Shown: in pieces, positions 26,112 to 36,588 of the stretch
How the letters are laid out: each line of letters starts with the position of its first letter
Position numbering within the stretch: position 1 is the first letter of the stretch
Assembly (NCBI RefSeq): GCF_001424835.1
Contig: NZ_LMCQ01000019.1
Location: 460,507-524,506 of the forward strand
DNA length: 64,000 nucleotides
Source of the DNA: Variovorax sp. Root318D1
GTDB lineage: Bacteria > Pseudomonadota > Gammaproteobacteria > Burkholderiales > Burkholderiaceae_C
Direction of reading: 5' to 3'
Translations under genes and position numbers: made by a program
The notes under the pieces: model-generated
What the model saw: only the letters and a program-made list of their open reading frames with translations
Database searches by the model: none
What the model was told of the DNA's origin: nothing

Positions 26112-27173
26112 ATGAAAAAAATCCAACTCGGCCAGAGCGACCTGCACGTCACCCCGATCTGCCTGGGCACCATGACCTTCGGCGAACAGGTGGACGAACC
26201 CACTTCCCATGCCATATTGAGCCGCTCGCTCGAGCGCGGCGTCGATTTCATCGACACGGCCGAGATGTATTCGGTGCCCACGCGCAAGGAGACCTTCAGC
26301 GTCACCGAAACCATCATCGGCAACTGGTTTGCGGCCAACCCCGGTGCGCGCCAGAAGATCACGCTGGCCACCAAGGTGGCCGGTCCGTCGCGCGGCATGC
26401 CCTGGGTGCGCGCAGGCAGCGGCATGACGCCCGAAGACATCGAGGCCTCGTGCAATGCGAGCCTCAAGCGCCTGAAGACCGACGTCATCGACCTTTACCA
26501 GATCCACTGGCCCGAGCGCCACGTGCCGGCCTTCGGCAACATCTATTACGACCCCGCCAAGGAAAGCTCGAAGACGCCGATCCACGACCAGCTCGAAGCG
26601 CTCGGCAAGCTGGTGAAGGCCGGCAAGGTGCGCGCCATCGGCCTCTCGAACGAGACGCCCTACGGCGTGCACGAATTCGTGCGGCTGGCCGAGCAGCACG
26701 GCCTGCCGCGCGTGGCCACGGTGCAGAACGTCTACAACCTGGCGAGCCGCGGCCTGGAGAACGGGCTCGACGAGACGATGCACCGGCTGGGCGTGTCGCT
26801 GCTGGCGTATTCGCCGCTGGCCTTCGGCCTCTTGACCGGCAAGTACGACCAGAGCGGCATCGAGGGGCCCGACGCACCCAAGGGCGCGCGCATTTCGAGT
26901 TACGAGTCCGTGCGCAAGCAACGCTGGGGCCGCCCCGACGCGCTGAAGGCCGCGCGGCTGTACAACCAGCTGGCGCGCGACAACGGCCTGACGCCGGTGC
27001 AGCTCGCGCTGGGCTTCTGCTACACCAAGTGGCAGGTGGCAAGCACGATCATCGGCGTGACCACGCTGGCGCAGCTCGACGAAGACATCGACGCCTACGG
27101 CACCACGCTCTCGCCCGACGTGCTGGCCGAGATCGACAGGATCCGGTGGGAGATCCGGGATCCGGCGGCGTGA
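26112..27173 (+). CDS. Aldo/keto reductase (Tas-like)
   Basis: 353 residues from the ATG at 26112. Full tetrad visible: Asp and Tyr in FIDTAEMYSVP, Lys in LATKVAG, and His in DLYQIHWPERHVP. The extra insertion and length match the E. coli Tas group. An NADPH-dependent carbonyl reductase; the physiological substrate is unknown. It overlaps the next gene by GTGA. Confidence 0.88.
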   Translation: MKKIQLGQSDLHVTPICLGTMTFGEQVDEPTSHAILSRSLERGVDFIDTAEMYSVPTRKETFSVTETIIGNWFAANPGARQKITLATKVAGPSRGMPWVRAGSGMTPEDIEASCNASLKRLKTDVIDLYQIHWPERHVPAFGNIYYDPAKESSKTPIHDQLEALGKLVKAGKVRAIGLSNETPYGVHEFVRLAEQHGLPRVATVQNVYNLASRGLENGLDETMHRLGVSLLAYSPLAFGLLTGKYDQSGIEGPDAPKGARISSYESVRKQRWGRPDALKAARLYNQLARDNGLTPVQLALGFCYTKWQVASTIIGVTTLAQLDEDIDAYGTTLSPDVLAEIDRIRWEIRDPAA

Positions 27174-27661
27174 GCAAAAAGGCTCACGTTTCAGAAACCC
27201 CAGCTACGCAGCTGCTGCGCGCGAACAAGGTCGTTTTCACCGAGCATCCGTATGAGTATTTGGAGCACGGCGGCGCACAGCACAGTGCCGAGGTGCTCGG
27301 CTTCGATCCCTTCACCGTCGTGAAAACGCTGGTGATGCAGGACCAGGATGCCAAGCCGCTGATCGTGCTGATGCATGGCAACCGCACGGTGTCGACCAAG
27401 AACCTGGCGCGGCAGATCGGTGCCAAGTCGGTCGAGCCGTGCAAGCCCGAGGTGGCGCAGCGCCACAGCGGCTACATGGTGGGCGGCACCTCGCCCTTCG
27501 GCACGCGGCGCCAGATGCCGGTCTACATCGAGTCGACCATCCTCGAACTGCCCAGGATCGCCATCAACGGCGGTCGGCGCGGCTACCTGGTGGGCATCGA
27601 CCCGCAAGTGTGCGTCACCTTGCTGGCGGCCAAGCCGGTGCAGTGCGCGCTGGCAGAATAG
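27170..27661 (+). CDS. ybaK: Cys-tRNA(Pro)/Cys-tRNA(Cys) deacylase YbaK
   Basis: 163 residues from a GTG at 27170 that overlaps the stop of the upstream gene. It hydrolyses mischarged Cys-tRNA(Pro), a trans-editing activity. Family features: [30 protein letters not shown], and [42 protein letters not shown]. The invariant Lys sits in FTVVKTL. Confidence 0.92.
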   Translation: MSKKAHVSETPATQLLRANKVVFTEHPYEYLEHGGAQHSAEVLGFDPFTVVKTLVMQDQDAKPLIVLMHGNRTVSTKNLARQIGAKSVEPCKPEVAQRHSGYMVGGTSPFGTRRQMPVYIESTILELPRIAINGGRRGYLVGIDPQVCVTLLAAKPVQCALAE

Positions 27662-27743
27662 CCGGCCCGCCGGCCTGAGACCGGCGGCACCCCTTCTGTC
27701 CGAATCAGCGAATAAGAACATCCATCCTTCGTGGAGCGCCGCC

Positions 27744-28379
27744 TTGAGCTTTCATCTGCCTTCCCTCCTGGCCATCGTGGCCTCCTACCTGATCGGCTCG
27801 CTGTCCTTCGCGGTCATCGTGAGCAAGTCGCTCGGCATGGCCGACCCGCGCAGCTACGGCAGCGGCAACCCGGGCGCGACCAACGTGCTGCGCTCCGGCA
27901 ACAAGGGCGCGGCATTGGCCACCTTGCTGCTCGATGCGCTCAAGGGCTGGCTGCCGGTGTTCCTGATTCGCCACTTTGGCGCGCAGTTCGGGCTGGGTGA
28001 GGGCGTGGCCGCGCTGGCGGGCCTGGCGGCCTTTTTGGGCCATCTGTACCCGGTGTTCTTCGGCTTCCAGGGCGGCAAGGGCGTGGCCACGGCGGCGGGC
28101 GTGCTGGTGGGCATTGCGCCCTGGCTGGGGCTGGCCACCGGCGCCACCTGGCTGATCATCGCGGTGTTCTTCCGCTATTCGTCGCTGTCGTCGCTGGTGG
28201 CGGCCTTCTTTGCGCCGGCGTATTACCTTCTGGGCGGCAACATTGCGTGGCCGCTCGACCGCACGGTGCTGATTGCGATCATCATCATGAGCTTGCTGCT
28301 GATCTGGCGGCACCGCGAAAACATCCGCCGGCTCGCGGCCGGCACGGAGTCGAAACTCGGCTCGAAGAAAAAGGCTTGA
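27744..28379 (+). CDS. plsY: Glycerol-3-phosphate 1-O-acyltransferase PlsY
   Basis: 211 residues from a TTG at 27744, with GGAG about 7 bases upstream; no ATG is near. It transfers acyl from acyl-phosphate to glycerol-3-phosphate in the inner membrane, the first step of phospholipid synthesis. Seen: motif 1 [19 protein letters not shown], motif 2 [22 protein letters not shown], motif 3 RYSSLSSL, and 5-6 membrane helices. ridA-like follows 5 bases later. Confidence 0.92.
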   Translation: MSFHLPSLLAIVASYLIGSLSFAVIVSKSLGMADPRSYGSGNPGATNVLRSGNKGAALATLLLDALKGWLPVFLIRHFGAQFGLGEGVAALAGLAAFLGHLYPVFFGFQGGKGVATAAGVLVGIAPWLGLATGATWLIIAVFFRYSSLSSLVAAFFAPAYYLLGGNIAWPLDRTVLIAIIIMSLLLIWRHRENIRRLAAGTESKLGSKKKA

Positions 28380-28384
28380 ACATC

Positions 28385-28738
28385 ATGGCATCCATCACCC
28401 GCTTCCACGTCGGCCCGCGCCTCTCTGAAACGGCCGTGCATAACGGCACCGTCTACCTCGCGGGCCAGGTGCCCGACGACACCACGCAGGACATCCGCGG
28501 CCAGGCCACGCAGGTGCTGGATATGGTCGACCGCCTGCTGGCCGAGGCCGGCAGCGACAAGTCGCGCATCCTCATGACGCAGATCTTCCTGGCCGACATC
28601 ACCGACATCACGGCCATGAACGATGTGTGGGATGCGTGGATTCCCGCCGGCAACACGCCGCCGCGCGCGACGGTGGAGGCCAAGATGGCCAATGCGGCCT
28701 ACAAGATCGAGATCGTGGTCACGGCCGCGCAGGCCTGA
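28385..28738 (+). CDS. RidA family protein
   Basis: 117 residues from the ATG at 28385. A Rid-family enamine/imine deaminase fold: SETAVHNGTVYLAGQVPDD, AQ-type segment TQDIRGQATQVLDMVDRLLAEAG, and the key Arg in PPRATVEAKMANAAYKIEI. It probably clears reactive imines from PLP enzymes, or acts in a related pathway. Confidence 0.88.
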   Translation: MASITRFHVGPRLSETAVHNGTVYLAGQVPDDTTQDIRGQATQVLDMVDRLLAEAGSDKSRILMTQIFLADITDITAMNDVWDAWIPAGNTPPRATVEAKMANAAYKIEIVVTAAQA

Positions 28739-28747
28739 CGCTCGCGC

Positions 28748-29389
28748 TCAATAGCGTTTTTCGAGGACCATCTGGTCCGCGTCCCGGCGCATCGAAAAGC
28801 GGTTGATGAAGCTGTTGCCCAGCAGCACGAAGGGCATGGGCTGCGGTGAGACGATGGCGTCGATGTCGTACACCTCGACGTCGCCCACGCGCACCGATTG
28901 CAGCCGCAGCTTGTAGCCGCTGGCCACGCCGTTGGCGGTGTTCATCTGGACGCGCTGCCCCTTGCTGTAGTCCAGCCCGATGCGCTGTGCATCGGCGGCC
29001 GACATGGCAATCGACGTGGCGCCCGTGTCGAGCATGAAGGTGACGGGGCGGCCGTTGATGGCGCCTTGCGTCATGAAGTGGCCGCGGCTGTCGGCCGGCA
29101 GCACGATGCGGCTGCCGCCGCCCGTTCCCCCTCCGCCGCCAATGCTCACGGGCGTGTCCATGCGCAGGTTGAGGCGCTTGCCTTCGAGCTCGACCACCGC
29201 CTGCTCGGCCTGCAGCGACACGAGCTTGACGCCCTGGAAGGTCTCGCCGACGGCCACGGTCTTGGGCGGAGCGCCGTCGACGATCAGGATCGCCCGGCTG
29301 CCGATGGTGCCTGTCAGCATGACGGAGCTTGCCGCATGCGCCCCTGCAGCGGCAGCCAGGAGCTGCGCTGCGACGACCAGGGATTTCAT
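28748..29389 (-). CDS. Secreted retropepsin-like aspartic protease (TIGR02281 type)
   Basis: 213 residues. The signal peptide ends near AHA-ASS; the N-terminal part contains a small beta domain, followed by a Gly-rich linker. The retropepsin active site LDTGATSIAMS is at about residues 119-129, with VLLGNSFINRF near the C-terminus. Probably a periplasmic peptidase. It follows yajQ by 7 bases on the same strand. Confidence 0.85.
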   Translation of the reverse strand: MKSLVVAAQLLAAAAGAHAASSVMLTGTIGSRAILIVDGAPPKTVAVGETFQGVKLVSLQAEQAVVELEGKRLNLRMDTPVSIGGGGGTGGGSRIVLPADSRGHFMTQGAINGRPVTFMLDTGATSIAMSAADAQRIGLDYSKGQRVQMNTANGVASGYKLRLQSVRVGDVEVYDIDAIVSPQPMPFVLLGNSFINRFSMRRDADQMVLEKRY

Positions 29390-29396
29390 TTGCAGA

Positions 29397-29882
29397 TCAG
29401 TCGCGGAAGTTGTTGAACGACAGCGGCATGTCGGGCACGTCTTTCTTGATGAGTGCCATGGCGGCCTGCAGGTCGTCGCGCTTGGCGCCGGTGATGCGCA
29501 CCGCGTCGCCCTGGATGGCGGCCTGCACCTTGAGCTTGCTGTCCTTGATGATGCGGGTGATCTTCTTGGCCTGCTCGGTTTCGATACCGCTCTTGACCTT
29601 GATGACCTGCTTGACCTTGTCGCCGCCGATTTTCTGCACGTCGCCCTTGTCGAGAAAGCGCACGTCGACGCTGCGCTTGGTGAGCTTGGCGCGAAGAATG
29701 TCTTCCACCTGCACTAGCTGGAACTCGGCGTCACCGATCATGGTGATTTCCTTGTCCTTGAGCTCGACGGCGGCGGCCGTGCCCTTGAAATCGAAACGCG
29801 TTGCGATTTCCTTGGCGGTGTTTTCGACCGCGTTCTTCACTTCGGGCAGATTCGGTTCGCAGACGGTATCGAAAGACGGCAT
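29397..29882 (-). CDS. yajQ: YajQ-family nucleotide-binding protein
   Basis: 161 residues from the ATG at 29882. Family signature [67 protein letters not shown] and PLSFNNFRD at the end. Members bind nucleotides, and cyclic-di-GMP in Xanthomonas. Divergent from murB. Confidence 0.95.
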   Translation of the reverse strand: MPSFDTVCEPNLPEVKNAVENTAKEIATRFDFKGTAAAVELKDKEITMIGDAEFQLVQVEDILRAKLTKRSVDVRFLDKGDVQKIGGDKVKQVIKVKSGIETEQAKKITRIIKDSKLKVQAAIQGDAVRITGAKRDDLQAAMALIKKDVPDMPLSFNNFRD

Positions 29883-29927
29883 TGGGCTCCTCCTGGAATC
29901 GCGGGTGCTGGATGCGACAATTCTCCC

Positions 29928-30980
29928 ATGATCGTGGAGAACAACGTCCCGCTGCAGCCGTACAACAGCTTCGGCATCGTCGCGCGCGCGCAGAACCTGG
30001 TGCGCATCGCCAGCGAAGGGGACGTGGCCGAGCTGCGGGCCGATCCCCGCTGGCGCGACGCGCCCCGTTTCGTACTGGGCGGGGGCAGCAACATCGTGCT
30101 CACGGGCGACGTGAAGCCCTTGGTGCTGAAAGTCGAGATCAAGGGCCTGCGGCTGGTCGAGGAAACCCCGCGCGCCTGGATCGTGGAGGCCGGCGCGGGC
30201 GAGGTCTGGCACGACGCCATTCAGTGGATGCTCGCCAACGGCTACCCGGGGCTCGAAAATTTGGCGCTCATTCCCGGCACGGTGGGCGGTGCGCCGGTGC
30301 AGAACATCGGCGCCTACGGGGTCGAGCTGCAAGACCGTTTCGATTCGCTCGACGCCATCGACCTGGACACCGGGCGGAGCTTCACGCTGGACGCCGCGCA
30401 ATGCGCTTTCGGCTATCGCGACTCGGTGTTCAAGCACGTGCGCAGCGGGCCGAACGATTTCGGGCTTTCGGGCCGGGCGCTGATCACCCGCGTGCGCTTT
30501 CGCCTGCCCAAGCCGTGGAAGGCGGTGGTGGGCTACCTCGACCTGGAACGCAAGATGGAGGAGGCCGGCAACTTCACGCCCAGCGCAACCGACGTGTTCG
30601 ACTGGGTCTGCGCCATCCGCCGCGCCAAGCTCCCTGACTGGCGCGTGCTGGGCAATGCCGGCAGCTTCTTCAAGAACCCGACCGTCACCCCGGAGCAGTG
30701 CGCCGACATCATTGCGCGCGACCCGAAGATCGTGCATTACCCCATGGCCGACGGCAGCATCAAGCTCGCGGCGGGCTGGCTCATCGACGCCTGCGGCTGG
30801 AAGGGCAAGTCGGTCGGCAATGCCGGCGTCTACGAGAAGCAGGCGCTGGTGCTGGTGAACCGGGGCGGGCTCGAAAACCCTGTGACGGGCGGCGAGGTGA
30901 TGACGCTGGCCAAGGCCATCCAGACGAGCGTGTACGAGCGCTTCGGCATTCGGCTGGAGCCGGAGCCGGTGGTCGTCTGA
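29928..30980 (+). CDS. murB: UDP-N-acetylenolpyruvoylglucosamine reductase
   Basis: 350 residues, E. coli type I length. It reduces UDP-GlcNAc-enolpyruvate to UDP-MurNAc in peptidoglycan synthesis. Seen: the FAD-binding segment [39 protein letters not shown], catalytic Ser in [10 protein letters not shown], and the C-terminal Glu region RLEPEPVVV. Its stop overlaps the next start (TGATG). Confidence 0.95.
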   Translation: MIVENNVPLQPYNSFGIVARAQNLVRIASEGDVAELRADPRWRDAPRFVLGGGSNIVLTGDVKPLVLKVEIKGLRLVEETPRAWIVEAGAGEVWHDAIQWMLANGYPGLENLALIPGTVGGAPVQNIGAYGVELQDRFDSLDAIDLDTGRSFTLDAAQCAFGYRDSVFKHVRSGPNDFGLSGRALITRVRFRLPKPWKAVVGYLDLERKMEEAGNFTPSATDVFDWVCAIRRAKLPDWRVLGNAGSFFKNPTVTPEQCADIIARDPKIVHYPMADGSIKLAAGWLIDACGWKGKSVGNAGVYEKQALVLVNRGGLENPVTGGEVMTLAKAIQTSVYERFGIRLEPEPVVV

Positions 30981-31822
30981 TGGATCTCGACTTCCTGCAC
31001 CTGAATTACCGGCGGCGCATTGCCGCGCTGATCTGGGCTCGCCGGGCAATTGTGCTGGGCGCCATCGTCGCGGTGTTCTTCACCTTCCGAAGTGGCGGCC
31101 GATTTGTGCTGGTCCCGCTGGTCCTGGGTGGATGGCTTCTTGCCGCCACGCTGGGCTTCATGGAATCCAGCCTGCGCCGCCAGTTCATCCGCGAGGCGCG
31201 CATGCCGCCTTTCCTCATCGGCAAGCTGCGCGCCGCACATCCCGGGCTCAGCGTTCGCGACGCCGAACTGGTGTTGCGCGGCCTGCGCCAGTTTTTCATG
31301 GCCCATCTGCGCAGCGGCCGCAAGTTCGTTGCCATGCCGTCCAAGGTGGTCGACACCGCGTGGCACGAGTTCATCCTGCACACGCAGGGCTACCAGAACT
31401 GGTGCAAGGCGGCCTTTGGCGGCATGCTGCACCACAGCCCTGCCGAAGTGCTGGGCAAGGACCCGAAGCGCAACGACGGCCTGCGCCGCAGCTGGTACTG
31501 GGCCTGCAAGGAAGAAAGCATCGATCCGCGCACGCCGGCGCGCCTGCCGCTCTTGTTTGCGCTCGACGTGAAGTTCGGCATTCCGGGCGGCTTCGACTAC
31601 GTGCCCGACTGCAAAGCCGTCGACCGGCACAACGGCTCCGACGCCCATTGCGGCACCAGCTTTGGCGACTCGTCATCCTCATCGGATGGCGGCAGCTCGG
31701 GCGATGCCAGCGGCTTTGGCGGCAGCGAATCGAGCGGCAGCGGTGACGGCGGCAGCGGGGGAGGGGACTCCGGCGGCGGTGGTTGCGGTGGCGGGTGCGG
31801 AGGAGGCGGCGGCGGCGACTGA
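30980..31822 (+). CDS. Membrane-anchored glycine-rich-domain (GRDP-like) protein
   Basis: 280 residues, coupled to murB. Two N-terminal hydrophobic helices at about residues 14-65, then a soluble domain with [32 protein letters not shown]. This resembles the HxxH-containing module of glycine-rich domain proteins best known from plants. The last ~60 residues are Ser/Gly, ending in [16 protein letters not shown]. The tail carries two cysteines in poly-Gly and is likely disordered or metal-binding. Function unknown. Confidence 0.75.
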   Translation: MDLDFLHLNYRRRIAALIWARRAIVLGAIVAVFFTFRSGGRFVLVPLVLGGWLLAATLGFMESSLRRQFIREARMPPFLIGKLRAAHPGLSVRDAELVLRGLRQFFMAHLRSGRKFVAMPSKVVDTAWHEFILHTQGYQNWCKAAFGGMLHHSPAEVLGKDPKRNDGLRRSWYWACKEESIDPRTPARLPLLFALDVKFGIPGGFDYVPDCKAVDRHNGSDAHCGTSFGDSSSSSDGGSSGDASGFGGSESSGSGDGGSGGGDSGGGGCGGGCGGGGGGD

Positions 31823-31853
31823 TCGATCGGCACGCGCGCACCGCGCACCATGC

Positions 31854-31877
31854 AAAACGGGCCCCGAGGGGCCCGTT
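31854..31877 (-). terminator. Terminator after argG
   Basis: Perfect 10-bp stem AACGGGCCCC / GGGGCCCGTT (31856-31865, 31868-31877), followed on the minus strand by TTTT. It could also stop the convergent GRDP-like gene weakly. Confidence 0.75.
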
Positions 31878-31900
31878 GTCATTGCAAGAAGCGCGTCGGC

Positions 31901-33277
<1,377 letters not shown>

Positions 33278-33289
33278 TCATGGCCTCGG

Positions 33290-33405
33290 TGGCGTGCCTC
33301 TGCGCCGGGGATACCGTGGAACCGGCTTCGCCGGGCCACTGGTATCGCCCCCTGCAAGGGGGTTGGAGAAGCGACACGAAGTGCGCGAAGCCTGGGGGTT
33401 TATCC
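33290..33405. repeat. GC-rich intergenic repeat-like sequence
   Basis: The stretch between argG and ppnP contains nested complementary segments (GGAACCGGCTTCGCCGG, CGCCCCCTGCAAGGGGG) and resembles dispersed intergenic palindromes of Comamonadaceae. A similar GC-rich segment with CGCCGCCGCGGCGGCG and CCCCTTGGGGG lies at 33758-33800 on the other side of ppnP. Neither holds a gene. Confidence 0.4.
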
Positions 33406-33726
33406 AAAATGGCAGATGTAGCTGTAGGGCTCGCCGGTCACCCGGATCTGGAAGCTCGAATTGCCCGGCACGCTGAACTTCTGGCCGGCGCCAGAGGGAA
33501 TCCACTCGCTGGTTCCTGCCAGCTGGTATTCGCAGCTTCCGGCGGTGCCTTCCATGATTTCGGGCGCGCCGGTGTTGAAGGTCAAGGTGGACGGAAGAAT
33601 CACGCCGACCGATTTTTTCGTGCCGTCGGCGAGCGTGAGGCTGTGGCTCACGCACTTTCCGTCGAAATACACGTTGGCCTTGGTCGCCACTGCGGCGCTG
33701 TTGAGAGTGTCGGTAGTCGTCGTCAT
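33400..33726 (-). CDS. ppnP: Pyrimidine/purine nucleoside phosphorylase
   Basis: 108 residues from the ATG at 33726. A single-domain cupin of the PpnP (formerly DUF1255) family: NVYFDGKCVSHSLTLADGTKKSVGVILP, FNTGAPEIMEGTAGSCEYQLAG, and FSVPGNSSFQIRV. It phosphorolyses several nucleosides to base and ribose-1-phosphate. Flanked on both sides by GC-rich repeat-like sequence. Confidence 0.92.
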   Translation of the reverse strand: MTTTTDTLNSAAVATKANVYFDGKCVSHSLTLADGTKKSVGVILPSTLTFNTGAPEIMEGTAGSCEYQLAGTSEWIPSGAGQKFSVPGNSSFQIRVTGEPYSYICHFG

Positions 33727-33860
33727 TGGATGGCGCCGGCGCATGCGCGGTCGGCTTGTCGAGGACGCGCCGCCGCGGCGGCGCACCCCTTGGGGGTTGG
33801 AAAAGTCCTCGATTTTAGGGCTTGGCCGACATTGCCAGCCCGACTACCGTATCGCGCGGT

Positions 33861-34451
33861 TCAGCGCCAGTGGCGGTAGCCGTATCCGCGATAGCCGCCC
33901 CAGCCCCTGGAGTAGCCCAGGTTCAGCGAAATGCCGACCGGCGGATAGACGTAGGGTTGCGGATAGACGTAGGTCGGCTGCGCGTAGATGGGGGCCGGAT
34001 ACACCGGTGCCGGCTGCGCGTAAACGGGCGGCGGCGGCGCATTGGAGACCACCACGCCAGGCTCGGGCACCACGCTGTCCCATGCCGATCCGCCTGGCTG
34101 CGCGTATTGCGGGGGCTGCTGGTATTGGTACTGCTGCTGGCCGCTGTCGGCTTCGGCCGGATAGGGCTGCAACTGGGACTGAGGCGCGACCGGTGCCGTC
34201 GTCACGCCATAGGCGCTGGCCTGGATCGGAATGGTGGCGCCCGGCCGGCTGTTCATGCGCGTGGTGTACTGGCGCCCGTTGTACTCGTATGTCACGTTGT
34301 AGCTGGGGCTGCTGCCGGTGGTCTCATAGACGGGGGTGGCGGAAATCACCCTCGCCCATGCCTCCTGGGCCTGGACTACGCCAGCGGCGCCCGCCGTCAA
34401 CAGGCCGGCCACGGAAAGGCCCGTGAGGGCGCGAAAAACTTGTCGGTTCAT
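33861..34451 (-). CDS. Secreted Pro/Tyr/Gln-rich protein
   Basis: 196 residues. The signal peptide ends near VQA-QEA; residues about 30-75 form a small domain VISATPVYETTGSSPSYNVTYEYNGRQYTTRM, as in glycine-zipper outer-membrane stress proteins. A low-complexity tail follows, with repeated QPxPVYPxPIYAQP and a Gly/Tyr/Arg-rich end. Probably envelope-located; function unknown. Confidence 0.7.
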   Translation of the reverse strand: MNRQVFRALTGLSVAGLLTAGAAGVVQAQEAWARVISATPVYETTGSSPSYNVTYEYNGRQYTTRMNSRPGATIPIQASAYGVTTAPVAPQSQLQPYPAEADSGQQQYQYQQPPQYAQPGGSAWDSVVPEPGVVVSNAPPPPVYAQPAPVYPAPIYAQPTYVYPQPYVYPPVGISLNLGYSRGWGGYRGYGYRHWR

Positions 34452-34508
34452 GGTGTTCTCTCCTGCAGATCGGGGTTGGAGGCCGGCCGGCGAGACGGGT
34501 TCCGGGGT

Positions 34509-34865
34509 TTACACGGCGTTCACAGCAGCCCAGGCTTCGGCGTCGAACCCTGTCGTAACGCCGGTTTTGGCCCCCCAGTTGACCACCGGCCGCTTGATGA
34601 GGCTAGGGTTGGCCAGCAATGCGGCGCGGGCGGAAGCGGCATCGACCACCGCGTTGCGGGTGGCTTCGTCGAGCTTGCGCCAGGTGGTGCCGCGGCGGTT
34701 GACCAAGGCCTCCCAGCCCGGCTTTTTGAGCCACTGGTCGAGATCGGCCTCGGGCACCCCCTGCTTCTTGAAATCATGGAAGGTGTAGGCAACGCCGTGT
34801 TCGTCGAGCCAGGCGCGGGCGCGCTTGACGGTGTCGCAATTGGGAATTCCGTAAATGTTGATCAT
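34509..34865 (-). CDS. ArsC/Spx-family (YffB-like) reductase with replaced 5' end
   Basis: 118 residues from the ATG at 34865. Thioredoxin-like ArsC fold: INIYGIPNCDTVKRARAWLDEHGVAYTFHDFKKQGV with a single active-site Cys at residue 9, and SLIKRPVVNW near the C-terminus with the family Arg. Single-Cys members of this group are of uncertain function. A second copy of only the first nine codons, in the same orientation, lies at 37670-37699 beyond a 2.8-kb insertion. The present start codon, first few residues and promoter therefore come from the inserted element, not from the ancestral gene. Confidence 0.85.
   Translation of the reverse strand: MINIYGIPNCDTVKRARAWLDEHGVAYTFHDFKKQGVPEADLDQWLKKPGWEALVNRRGTTWRKLDEATRNAVVDAASARAALLANPSLIKRPVVNWGAKTGVTTGFDAEAWAAVNAV
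34840..34853. repeat. Attachment-site direct repeat, left copy
   Basis: TTGGGAATTCCGTA, identical in sequence and orientation to 37674-37687. It covers codons for Tyr-Gly-Ile-Pro-Asn of the ArsC-family gene. The pair brackets the decayed element and is the likely integration core. Confidence 0.8.
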
Positions 34866-34965
34866 TACGAGGGAAAGCAGGGGTCGGATTGGTTGAGTAG
34901 CTAGGAATCGTACTAGGCCGCAGCCATTCGAGTCTCGTGCGAGGGGCGGTGGCGTACTTAGTTGA

Positions 34966-35487
34966 ACGTTCGCCAACCTAGCGGCGCTCTATCGCCTCGA
35001 CCCGATCAAGGTCGAGAACAAAGACCCCCACGTGCCCGCTGTAGCCAACGGCATCGTGGACTTGCGGACGGGGGGTGCGGCCCGAGCCGCGGACTTGATT
35101 CTGAAGCGCTATGCCGCCGCGTATAGCGAGACGGAGTCCAAGACGTCTGGCGCCCTTCGCGCTCGTGACTTTGTCCGGACGGTAGCCTCTCGGGCTGATG
35201 GAACCCCACACCCGGAGCGCGAGCGGTATTTGCAGACACGACTCGGCTCCGGACTACGTGGGTTTAACTCCACCACCTCGGCGGATATTCTTTCCGGTCA
35301 GGGTCTCTCGCAGCCGCCATTTGTAGTGCTTGCAGCCATCTACGTTGCGTCACCGCATCTTGACGCGATTGATTGGGGTCGGTTGGACGTGATTTCCAGC
35401 GCCGTCGTCCCACGCCAATTCGCAGGTATGGCCATCCCAGTCTTCTGGTTCGTTCAGGTCTACAAAGACCCGCCCTCCAGGCAGTAG
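34966..35487 (+). pseudogene. Open frame without start, element remnant
   Basis: The frame is open from 34966 to the stop at 35487 (ANLAALYRLDPIKVENKDPHVPAVANGIVDLRTGG... FVVLAAIYVASPHLDAIDWGR...), with no ATG; a GTG at 35032 is possible. The sequence looks coding up to about 35350, where it runs into the 3' end of the opposite-strand gene at 35350-35790. I recognise no family. Most likely the C-terminal half of a gene truncated at both ends by rearrangement within the element. Confidence 0.35.
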
Positions 35488-35790
35488 TCGCGCGAGAGGA
35501 AAAACGTCACCTAGGGACGGCTTGGGAACAAGACCTTGTTCAAGAATAAGTCGGACATTCCGTGCGACGCTCTGTCCCGAGTTAATAACCTCCAACCTAA
35601 AAGAAATTATGCGATTTCCGTGAAGCACGGCGGTGAGCTTTGCCTTCTTTGCGTCCTCAATCAAAGCCCGCTTCTCGACCAACTGAATCTTGTTGAGTAG
35701 GTGTTGTGTACGCGCATAGAAGGCTGTGAACCCCGCACTCGCCAACGAAACCGCGAGCGCGCTTAAAGAAATCCAATCGCTGGTTTGCAT
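35350..35790 (-). CDS. Single-pass membrane protein of unknown function
   Basis: 146 residues. N-terminal membrane helix (WISLSALAVSLASAGFTAFYA), a short coiled segment, then a beta domain FRLEVINSGQSVARNVRLILEQG...LLPGGRVFVDLN...CELAWDDGAGN. This resembles the Ig-like soluble parts of small membrane proteins often carried by islands. AT-richer than the core genes around the element. Confidence 0.6.
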   Translation of the reverse strand: MQTSDWISLSALAVSLASAGFTAFYARTQHLLNKIQLVEKRALIEDAKKAKLTAVLHGNRIISFRLEVINSGQSVARNVRLILEQGLVPKPSLGDVFPLARLLPGGRVFVDLNEPEDWDGHTCELAWDDGAGNHVQPTPINRVKMR

Positions 35791-35859
35791 TTATCCTCCA
35801 TCCACGCTTCTTACAGATGCTCATCATCGCGCACTTTCGAAGGCTTTGAGGCTCAGTAG

Positions 35860-36159
35860 CGCCCGGGTCAGTCGGCGTGTTTACGGGGCTCGACCTGCCG
35901 AAGGCCGGGTACGCGGGGTCGCTCGGCCCAGATCGCCCGCCGCTACGCCCCGGTCTGCCAACACGCCATCGAGGCATGTCAAGAACTGATGCTCGCCGTC
36001 GTGGCGCAAGGGCTCGCCGACGACGACCTAGCCTATGTCGTGAGCCCGACAGTCATCCACCATCTTCTTTACGTGGGGCTGGATCCGGATGCTGCGCTTC
36101 AGGCCAAGTTCAAGTACCTGCGTGGCGAGGTCAACCTATGCGAATTAAGGTGGATTTGA
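35860..36159 (+). pseudogene. Truncated ORF remnant
   Basis: The frame is open from 35860 to the TGA at 36157-36159. The plausible coding part is AQIARRYAPVCQHAIEACQELMLAVVAQGLADDDLAYVVSPTVIHHLLYVGLDPDAALQAKFKYLRGEVNL; the only ATG is at 35989 (56 residues). Helical and acidic, with no family recognised. Its 3' end overlaps the end of the opposite gene at 36145 by 15 bases. Looks like the tail of a lost element gene. Confidence 0.35.
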
Positions 36160-36582
36160 TGGAAGCGGGGCGGGTGGGGGCGACGGGGACGTAGCTTGTA
36201 CCTCGCGGCGCAATTTAGCAACTTGCAGGCTGAGCATCTCGTCCTGCAGCGGTTGAATCTCGCGATGCCATTTGAAGAATCCAAATCCCATGAGAAGGAA
36301 TCCCACGGTGGCGAGCCCGGAAAGTGAGTTGTTGAAGTAGTCCTTGTCACTCTTGGCTACGTCGATCAGCCGCTCAAGCAATTGCCTCTTGATAGTGTCA
36401 GCTGCCGTGGGTTTCTCAACGGACTTGACCGCCTCTAGGTCAATCAGCGACTTGTACATGAAGTCGTTGGTGCTTCTCTGGACCGCAATTATGCCGCCTA
36501 TCGAGAACATGAATGCAAGAAGCCCGAACAGGGCATAGAACTTGTAGATATTGTCGGTAGGCAGGGGGATTCGGCTCTCCAT
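36145..36582 (-). CDS. Two-helix membrane protein of unknown function
   Basis: 145 residues. Membrane helices at about 14-34 (FYALFGLLAFMFSIGGIIAV) and 88-104 (LSGLATVGFLLMGFGFFKW), separated by a charged ~50-residue loop, with a helical then Pro-rich tail (ATSPSPPPAPLPSNPP). The layout resembles small two-TM island proteins. Starts 7 bases after the gene at 36589-36987, so the two may form an operon. Confidence 0.6.
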   Translation of the reverse strand: MESRIPLPTDNIYKFYALFGLLAFMFSIGGIIAVQRSTNDFMYKSLIDLEAVKSVEKPTAADTIKRQLLERLIDVAKSDKDYFNNSLSGLATVGFLLMGFGFFKWHREIQPLQDEMLSLQVAKLRREVQATSPSPPPAPLPSNPP

Positions 36583-36588
36583 AGGCCC

